DNA from: Marinimicrobium alkaliphilum
GTDB taxonomy: Bacteria > Pseudomonadota > Gammaproteobacteria > Pseudomonadales > Cellvibrionaceae
Length of the DNA: 64,000 nt
NCBI RefSeq assembly: GCF_003259155.1
Contig: NZ_QGMQ01000001.1
Location: forward strand, 186,001-250,000
Reading direction: 5' to 3'
Shown: positions 58,558-64,000 of the stretch, piece after piece
Numbering within the stretch: the first letter of the stretch is position 1
How the letters are laid out: each line of letters starts with the position of its first letter
Notes under the pieces: model-generated
The model's input: only the letters and a program-made list of their open reading frames with translations
Told to the model about the DNA's origin: nothing
The model's database searches: none
Position numbers and translations under genes: made by a program

Positions 58558-61485
58558 TTATTGGCAGGCCTCGCAATCCGGATCATCCAGCGAGCAGGCT
58601 TTGGGTACCGGTGCCGCCGAAGCGCTGGCGGCACTGCCGTTGGCGCCGTTGCTGGCACTCGCAGCGCTTGCGCCGCCCGTAGCGCCCGAGGACACGGCGT
58701 TGAGCGAGCCGGTGTCGATGGTGGACTTCTCGGTGCTGGTGGCGGCCAGCGCACGCAGGTAATAGGTGGTCTTCAGGCCGCGGTACCAGGCCATGCGGTA
58801 AGTGATGTCCAGTTTCTTGCCGTTGGCGCCCGCGATATAGAGGTTCAGGCTCTGGGCCTGATCGAGCCATTTCTGGCGGCGACTGGCGGCATCGACAATC
58901 CACTTGGGTTCGACTTCAAAGGCGGTGGCGTACTGGGCCTTGATGTCGTCCGGGATACGGTCGATTTTCTGGACCGAACCTTCGTAGTATTTCAGGTCGT
59001 TGACCATGACGTTGTCCCACAGGCCGCGGGCTTTGAGGTCGCGTACCAGGTAGGGGTTGACCACGGTGAACTCGCCCGACAGGTTCGATTTCACGTACAG
59101 GTTCTGGTACGTGGGCTCGATCGACTGGCTCACGCCGGTGATGTTGGCGATGGTGGCGGTCGGGGCGATGGCCATGACGTTGGAGTTGCGCATGCCCTGG
59201 GTCTTGACGGTTTCCCGCAGGGTGTCCCAGTCCAGGGTGCGGCTGCGATCGACTTCGATAAACTTGTCGCCGCGCTCGCGGGTCAGGTTGTCGATGGAGT
59301 CGATGGGCAGAATGCCCTGGCTCCACAATGAGCCGTCGAAGCTTTTGTAGCAGCCGCGCTCTTTGGCCAGCTCGCTCGACGCCTGAATCGCGTAGTAGCT
59401 GATCGCCTCCATGGAGGTATCCGCAAACTGCACCGCTTCGTCCGAGCCGTAGGCAATGCGCTGGCGATAGAGCGCATCCTGGAAGCCCATCAGGCCCAGG
59501 CCGATCGGGCGGTGACGGAAGTTGGAGTTGCGCGCGCTGTCCACCGAGTAGTAGTTGATGTCGATGACGTTATCGAGCATGCGAATCGCGGTCTTGACGG
59601 TTTGCGCGAGCTTGTCCTGATCCAGTTTGCCATCGATCACGTGTTGGGCCAGGTTCACTGAACCCAGGTTACACACGGCGATTTCTTCATTGGCCTTGGT
59701 GTTCAGGGTGATCTCGGTGCACAGGTTGGACGAGTGCACCACACCGACGTGCTGCTGCGGGCTGCGCAGGTTGCAGGCGTCTTTAAAGGTGATCCAGGGG
59801 TGGCCGGTTTCAAACAGCATGCCCAGCATCTTGCGCCACAGGTCCAGTGCACGCACTTTTTTGTACAGCTTGAGCGTGCCGTCTGCGATCTGTTGCTCGT
59901 ATTCCTCGTAACGCTTTTCGAAGGCGCTGCCGAACAGGTCGTGCAGGTCCGGGGCGTCGGCGGGCGAGAACAGGGTCCATTCCTTGTCTTCAAACACGCG
60001 CTTCATAAACAGGTCGGGCACCCAGTTGGCGGTGTTCATATCGTGGGTGCGGCGACGGTCGTCACCGGTGTTTTTACGCAGCTCCAGGAACTCTTCGATG
60101 TCCAGGTGCCAGGTTTCCAGGTAGGCACACACAGCACCTTTGCGCTTGCCGCCCTGGTTGACCGCCACGGCGGTATCGTTGGCCACCTTGAGGAAGGGGA
60201 CCACGCCCTGGGAGCGGCCGTTGGTGCCTTTGATATAGGAGCCGAGTGAGCGCACGGGGGTCCAGTCGTTACCCAGGCCGCCAGCGAATTTGCTCAGCAT
60301 GGCGTTGTCCTGAATGGCACCGTAGATGCCGTGCAGATCGTCGGGCACAGTGGTCAGGTAGCAGGACGAGAGCTGCGGGCGCAGGGTGCCGGCGTTGAAC
60401 AGGGTCGGGGTGGAGCTCATGTAGTCGAACGAGCTCAGCAGGCGATAGAACTCGATGGCGCGCTCTTCGCGGTTCTCTTCTTCAATTGCCAGGCCCATGG
60501 CCACGCGCATGTAGAAAATCTGCGGTAGCTCGATGCGCACATCGTTGCTGTGAATAAAGTAGCGGTCATACAGGGTCTGCAGGCCCAGGTAGGTGAACTG
60601 CAGGTCGCGTTCGGCGAGCAGGGCTTTGCCCAGCTTTTCCAGGTCAAAGTTGAGCAGCTCCGGGTTCAGCAGCTCCAGTTCCACACCCTTTTGGACGTAG
60701 ACCGGCAGGGCCTGGGCATAGTAGGTGTGCATGTCACCCCAGGTGGCGGACTCGGCCACACCCAGGAAGGTCAGGGCTTCGGCGCGCAGCTTGTCCAGCA
60801 GCAGGCGGGCGGTTACGTAGGAGTAGTTGGGCTCTTTTTCCACCAGGGTGCGGGCGGTCATCACCAGGGAGGTGTTGACGTCGCTCAGGTTGACGCCGTC
60901 GTAGAGGTTGCGCATGGCTTCGTCGAGGATGGCTTTTTCGCTCACTTCCTCCAGGCCGGCACAGGCTTCGCTGACGATGGTGCGCAGGCGGGCGATATCC
61001 AGCGGTGCGCGGCTGCCGTCGTCCAGGGTCACGCTCATACTCGGGTAGTCCGGGTCGATGGCCGGGGTTACCGGGGCTTTTTCGGCCCGCAGGCGAGCGT
61101 GCTCTTCACGGTAGAGGACGTAGTCGCGGGCGATCTTCTGCTCGCCCGCGCGCATCAGCGCCAGCTCTACCTGATCCTGAATTTCTTCGATGTGAATCGT
61201 GCCGCCCGAGGGCATACGGCGCTTGAAGATGGCGCTGATTTGGGCGGTCAGTTCCTTGACCCGCTCATGCACGCGGCTGGAGGCCGCTGCGGTGCCACCC
61301 TCAACCGCCAGAAAGGCCTTGGTCACTGCGACAGCGATCTTGCTGTCGTCGTAGGACACAACTTGGCCATTACGTTTGATGACCCGCAGTTGGCCGGGGG
61401 CGGTAGCCTTCAAACTGGCGTTGCCGGGGGCGGGGCTGGCGGGCTGCTGTGCGGGGGTGGATTGGGTGTCGGTTTCGGTGTGCAT
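58558..61485 (-). CDS. nrdA: Ribonucleotide reductase class Ia, alpha (R1) subunit
   Basis: This 975-residue catalytic subunit converts ribonucleoside diphosphates to deoxyribonucleotides. An N-terminal ATP cone (about residues 33-130, [17 protein letters not shown]) carries allosteric activity control. A second cone-like region follows, then the ten-stranded barrel with active-site Cys residues in [23 protein letters not shown] and CNLGSVNL. The C-terminal tail ends PDCEACQ, a CxxC pair that receives electrons from thioredoxin or glutaredoxin. It is the first gene of nrdAB, with an NrdR-like palindrome upstream. Confidence 0.97.
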   Translation of the reverse strand: MHTETDTQSTPAQQPASPAPGNASLKATAPGQLRVIKRNGQVVSYDDSKIAVAVTKAFLAVEGGTAAASSRVHERVKELTAQISAIFKRRMPSGGTIHIEEIQDQVELALMRAGEQKIARDYVLYREEHARLRAEKAPVTPAIDPDYPSMSVTLDDGSRAPLDIARLRTIVSEACAGLEEVSEKAILDEAMRNLYDGVNLSDVNTSLVMTARTLVEKEPNYSYVTARLLLDKLRAEALTFLGVAESATWGDMHTYYAQALPVYVQKGVELELLNPELLNFDLEKLGKALLAERDLQFTYLGLQTLYDRYFIHSNDVRIELPQIFYMRVAMGLAIEEENREERAIEFYRLLSSFDYMSSTPTLFNAGTLRPQLSSCYLTTVPDDLHGIYGAIQDNAMLSKFAGGLGNDWTPVRSLGSYIKGTNGRSQGVVPFLKVANDTAVAVNQGGKRKGAVCAYLETWHLDIEEFLELRKNTGDDRRRTHDMNTANWVPDLFMKRVFEDKEWTLFSPADAPDLHDLFGSAFEKRYEEYEQQIADGTLKLYKKVRALDLWRKMLGMLFETGHPWITFKDACNLRSPQQHVGVVHSSNLCTEITLNTKANEEIAVCNLGSVNLAQHVIDGKLDQDKLAQTVKTAIRMLDNVIDINYYSVDSARNSNFRHRPIGLGLMGFQDALYRQRIAYGSDEAVQFADTSMEAISYYAIQASSELAKERGCYKSFDGSLWSQGILPIDSIDNLTRERGDKFIEVDRSRTLDWDTLRETVKTQGMRNSNVMAIAPTATIANITGVSQSIEPTYQNLYVKSNLSGEFTVVNPYLVRDLKARGLWDNVMVNDLKYYEGSVQKIDRIPDDIKAQYATAFEVEPKWIVDAASRRQKWLDQAQSLNLYIAGANGKKLDITYRMAWYRGLKTTYYLRALAATSTEKSTIDTGSLNAVSSGATGGASAASASNGANGSAASASAAPVPKACSLDDPDCEACQ

Positions 61486-61520
61486 GTGCGTTCTCCGGGC
61501 TTGCGCTTCCTGGTGACAAA

Positions 61521-61538
61521 AACCCTATATATGGGGGT
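61521..61538 (-). promoter_or_regulatory. NrdR-box-like palindrome upstream of nrdA
   Basis: ACCCTATATATGGGGGT at 61522-61538 is a near-perfect palindrome centred on TATATA, as in NrdR boxes that repress ribonucleotide reductase genes. It lies about 37 bases upstream of the nrdA start. A second, poorer match is possible about 31 bases further upstream, but is not convincing. The rest of 61486-61822 shows no gene. Confidence 0.55.
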
Positions 61539-61786
61539 AATTTTTGAATGTGCTACAAGATAATGCGGTTTTGCTTCAAAATCAAGATGGTGAGGTTGGG
61601 GACAGGCTGTGGATAAAGTGTGTGTTTCAGGCCTCGGCGGGTGGTCGTCCCAGGCGCACGCGGCGCCCGGCGCGGGCTAGCGCCCGATAGGGTGTGGGTA
61701 ACTGAATTTTAGACTTTTTAAGCATATTGGACCGCGGGGGATATTCCTTTAGAGATAGCCCTTTCTTTTTGTCAGACAAATGGGTC

Positions 61787-61792
61787 TATAAT
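61787..61792 (+). promoter_or_regulatory. Possible -10 element of the AEC transporter
   Basis: A perfect TATAAT lies 30 bases before the ATG of the AEC gene in a region between divergent genes. No convincing -35 at a 17-base spacing was found. Confidence 0.35.
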
Positions 61793-61822
61793 GGCAGCAC
61801 ACTCAAATTATAAGCTCTGCCC

Positions 61823-62734
61823 ATGTTCGCCGAACTCTTTGCTGTCATAGCGCCGATTCTGTTCTGTACCGCCATCGGATTTGGCTGGGCCAAGACCGGT
61901 ACGCTGTATCCGGCGGACTTTGTTTCGCGCCTGGTGATGTACATTGGTACGCCCTGCCTGATCATCTCGGTGATGTCCCGGGTGGATGTCGCACCCGAGG
62001 TGATGGGCGGCGTGGCCCTGGCCTTTGCTCTGGCCCTGGTGCTGATGCTGGTGCTCGGCGGCCTGTTGATCCGGGTTCTGGGTCTGCCCCAATCGGGCTA
62101 TCTGCCTTCGCTGATCCTGCCGAACAACGGCAATATGGGGTTGCCGGTGTGCCTGTTTGCCTTTGGCCAGACGGGCCTGGCTCTGGGTCTGGCGGCCTTT
62201 CTGGTGATGATGCTGTGTACGTTTACCCTCGGTATCCTGCTGGTCTCGCGCCGCTCCGGGCGCTGGTACCAGCGGGTCCAGGAGCTTGGCCGCCAGCCGG
62301 TGCTGTACGCCATGGTGATCGCCATCTACCTGCTGGTCACCGGTCACTCGATGCCGCGCTGGCTGGGCAATACGGTGGATCTGCTCGGTGACTTCACCAT
62401 TCCCTTGATGTTGATCACCCTGGGCGTATCCCTGGCCAACTTGAAGGTCGGCGCCTGGCAGCGCAGCCTGCTCTTCAGTGTGGTGCGGGTTTTGGGTGGC
62501 ATGCTGGTCGGTTGGTTCTCCGGCTGGCTGCTGGGGCTGGAGGGGGTCGCGCTCGGGGTGGTGATCCTGCAATCGGCCATGCCGGTGGCGATTCTCAACT
62601 ACCTGTTGGCCTTGCAGTACGATCGCCATAAAGAAGAGGTGGCGGCCATGGTGGTGATCTCCACGGCGCTGGCGTTTGTGATTTTGCCGATGATTCTCTA
62701 TTGGGTGTTGCCTTGGGGGGCCGGCCTCCAGTAG
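61823..62734 (+). CDS. AEC family (auxin-efflux-carrier-like) transporter
   Basis: This 303-residue inner-membrane protein has ten predicted transmembrane helices and two inverted five-helix halves. AEC hallmarks are ADFVSRLVMYIGTPCLIISV near residue 30, LPNNGNMGLPVCLFAFG with the conserved Asn/Gly-rich break, the central DLLGDFTIPLMLITLGVSLA and the final VVILQSAMPVAILNYLLA. Such carriers export small acids, such as malonate, malate or auxin-like compounds; the substrate here is unknown. It diverges from nrdA and is followed 40 bases later by purU. Confidence 0.93.
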   Translation: MFAELFAVIAPILFCTAIGFGWAKTGTLYPADFVSRLVMYIGTPCLIISVMSRVDVAPEVMGGVALAFALALVLMLVLGGLLIRVLGLPQSGYLPSLILPNNGNMGLPVCLFAFGQTGLALGLAAFLVMMLCTFTLGILLVSRRSGRWYQRVQELGRQPVLYAMVIAIYLLVTGHSMPRWLGNTVDLLGDFTIPLMLITLGVSLANLKVGAWQRSLLFSVVRVLGGMLVGWFSGWLLGLEGVALGVVILQSAMPVAILNYLLALQYDRHKEEVAAMVVISTALAFVILPMILYWVLPWGAGLQ

Positions 62735-62774
62735 GCTTTGCGCTCTATTGTCTTAATCGCGGGAAGCCCCATTG

Positions 62775-63635
62775 ATGGCCGGTGTCAAAGAAATCGTACT
62801 TACTTTCAGTTGTCAGGATTCCAAGGGACTGGTGGCCGCCGTCGCCACGCTTTTTGCTACGCTGGGATTCAATATCAAGGAGTCCTCCCAGTTTGAGGAC
62901 GTGGACCGCAAGCGCTTTTTTATGCGCACCGTGTTTGAGTGCCCACCGGGATACACCCTGCCGCAAATCCAATCCCTGTTTCAGCCGCTGGGCGAACAGT
63001 ACCAGATGCAGTGGGACATTTTTGATGTCGACTGCAAGCCGCGGGTGCTGATTGCCGTATCCCAATGGGGCCACTGCCTGAACAGTCTGCTCAACAGCTG
63101 GAAAAACGGCACCCTGCCCATCGATATTGTCGGGGTGGTGTCCAACCACGAAGTGATGCGCGATCTCACGGAATGGTATGAGTTGCCGTTTCACTACCTG
63201 CCGATCACCAAAGACAACAAGCCCGAGCAGGAAGCCCGGATCTGGCAGATGGTGGAGGACAGAAAGGCCGACTGCCTGGTGCTGGCGCGTTATATGCAAA
63301 TCCTGTCGGACGATCTGTGCCAGAAGCTCAATGGCCGCGCCATCAATATCCATCACTCCTTCTTGCCCGGCTTTAAAGGCGCCAAGCCCTATCATCAGGC
63401 CTATGACCGCGGCGTGAAGTTGATTGGCGCCACTGCCCACTACGTCACTGCAGATCTGGACGAAGGGCCGATTATCGAACAGGCCGTAGAGCGGGTATCC
63501 CACGTCAATTCACCGGAGCAGATGGCCGAGATTGGCCGGGATATCGAAGCGGTGGTCCTCAATCGGGCCCTGCGCTGGCACGCCGAGCACCGGGTGCTGC
63601 TCAATGGCAATAAGACGGTGGTGTTTTCGCGCTAA
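62775..63635 (+). CDS. purU: Formyltetrahydrofolate deformylase
   Basis: This 286-residue cytosolic enzyme hydrolyses 10-formyltetrahydrofolate to tetrahydrofolate and formate, balancing one-carbon pools and supplying formate for purine synthesis. It has an N-terminal ACT domain (about residues 5-85, VLTFSCQDSKGLVAAVATLF). The formyltransferase-fold catalytic domain holds the triad in INIHHSFLPGF (Asn, His) and YVTADLDEGPII (Asp). ATG 62775 is chosen over the TTG three bases before it. Confidence 0.95.
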   Translation: MAGVKEIVLTFSCQDSKGLVAAVATLFATLGFNIKESSQFEDVDRKRFFMRTVFECPPGYTLPQIQSLFQPLGEQYQMQWDIFDVDCKPRVLIAVSQWGHCLNSLLNSWKNGTLPIDIVGVVSNHEVMRDLTEWYELPFHYLPITKDNKPEQEARIWQMVEDRKADCLVLARYMQILSDDLCQKLNGRAINIHHSFLPGFKGAKPYHQAYDRGVKLIGATAHYVTADLDEGPIIEQAVERVSHVNSPEQMAEIGRDIEAVVLNRALRWHAEHRVLLNGNKTVVFSR

Positions 63636-63695
63636 GGCGTTGGAAAATCTATCGGGTTGATAGAAAAGCACCATAGCCTTCCCGTTGCATTATCA

Positions 63696-63710
63696 GACGA
63701 CCGGTCATAT
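63696..63710 (+). promoter_or_regulatory. Candidate TetR operator
   Basis: GACCGGTC at 63699-63706 is a perfect eight-base palindrome, and the wider GACGACCGGTCATAT is partly symmetric. It lies ten bases before the TetR start, where autorepressors of this family often bind an ACCGGTC-type site. This is inferred from position and symmetry. Confidence 0.45.
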
Positions 63711-63715
63711 ATTAG

Positions 63716-64000
63716 ATGGCAATGACGAAACGCGAACAGAAAAAAGACCTGCTACTGGATACCGGCTTGGCCGTAATGGCCGTTCACGGCTACAACGGTA
63801 CCAGTATCAAGGACATTGTCGACGCCGCTGAGGTGCCGAAGGGGTCTTTCTATACCTACTTCAAAAGCAAGGAAGATTTTGCGCTGGCGGCGCTTGAGCG
63901 CGCTACCGAGGCGCGGGAGCAGGAGAGCCGTATCCTGTTGCAGGACCGGGACATTCCGCCATTGGAGCGCCTGGTCCGGTATTTTCGGGATTATTCAGGT
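63716..64000 (+). CDS. TetR family transcriptional regulator (partial)
   Basis: The first 95 codons are present and the gene leaves the window at base 64000. The helix-turn-helix is clear: MAVHGYNGTSIKDIVDAAEV then PKGSFYTYFKSKEDFALAAL (residues about 21-60), the TetR consensus. The following helices begin the ligand-binding domain. Two starts are possible, 63716 and 63722. The regulated genes are likely downstream of the window or the regulator itself. Confidence 0.9.
   Translation, partial: MAMTKREQKKDLLLDTGLAVMAVHGYNGTSIKDIVDAAEVPKGSFYTYFKSKEDFALAALERATEAREQESRILLQDRDIPPLERLVRYFRDYSG

Overview
The window is a GC-rich chromosomal segment of a free-living, probably marine, heterotrophic gammaproteobacterium. 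A Cellvibrionaceae-like or neighbouring lineage is my best guess. It rests on a type II QueF next to a PA2817-family gene, a second elongation factor G, a sodium-pumping OadGAB decarboxylase, a GH28 polygalacturonase and many exported lipoproteins. No phage structural genes, integrase or complete insertion sequence are visible.

Layout. (1) 1-6083, minus strand: an ebo/EDB cluster in the order eboA-eboB-eboD-eboE-eboF-eboC, cut by the window edge inside eboC. A large perfect palindrome sits between eboE and eboF. (2) 6.2-19.2 kb: mostly housekeeping genes (SGNH lipoprotein, PA2817-like protein, ABC-2 exporter, queF, class III cyclase, nitroreductase, AI-2E-family permease, GH28, FKBP isomerase, gamma-glutamyltransferase). 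They are interrupted by tRNA-Gly(GCC), tRNA-Ser(GGA) and tRNA-Arg(ACG). The Ser and Arg genes are followed by a shared structured repeat, and tRNA-Ser is preceded by two tandem copies of its own 5' end. (3) 19.4-33.2 kb: dusC, the oadGAB sodium pump, a MltB-like lytic transglycosylase, a periplasmic solute-binding protein, an MgtE-like magnesium transporter and conserved genes of unknown function. (4) 33.4-37.2 kb: a lytic transglycosylase, then an AT-rich decayed polymorphic-toxin locus (Sel1 protein, small orphan genes, Rhs core remnant, hydrophobic immunity-like protein) and a glutamine amidotransferase remnant. (5) 37.3-46.8 kb: exported proteins, including a serpin lipoprotein, an esterase, a beta-propeller lipoprotein, a ThuA/sugar-dehydrogenase/cytochrome c fusion and a large unknown lipoprotein bracketed by a 0.37-kb segmental duplication. 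(6) 46.9-57.0 kb: a tripartite HipBST toxin-antitoxin operon, fusA2, a MOSC protein, a truncated second hipT and an AT-rich 1163-residue KAP P-loop NTPase, together resembling a small conflict/defence neighbourhood. (7) 57.2-64.0 kb: nrdAB with an NrdR-box-like palindrome, an AEC transporter, purU and the start of a TetR regulator.

Four BIME-like composite repeats built from one imperfect palindrome lie in intergenic spaces at about 7.8, 13.8, 19.3 and 24.2 kb. The last has grown into a 73-bp tandem array. The most notable systems are the ebo cluster in a non-photosynthetic organism, the HipBST operon with its decayed duplicate beside a KAP NTPase, and the structured element that follows tRNA genes and shows compensatory base changes. 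All functions are inferred from sequence read by eye; no database search was run.
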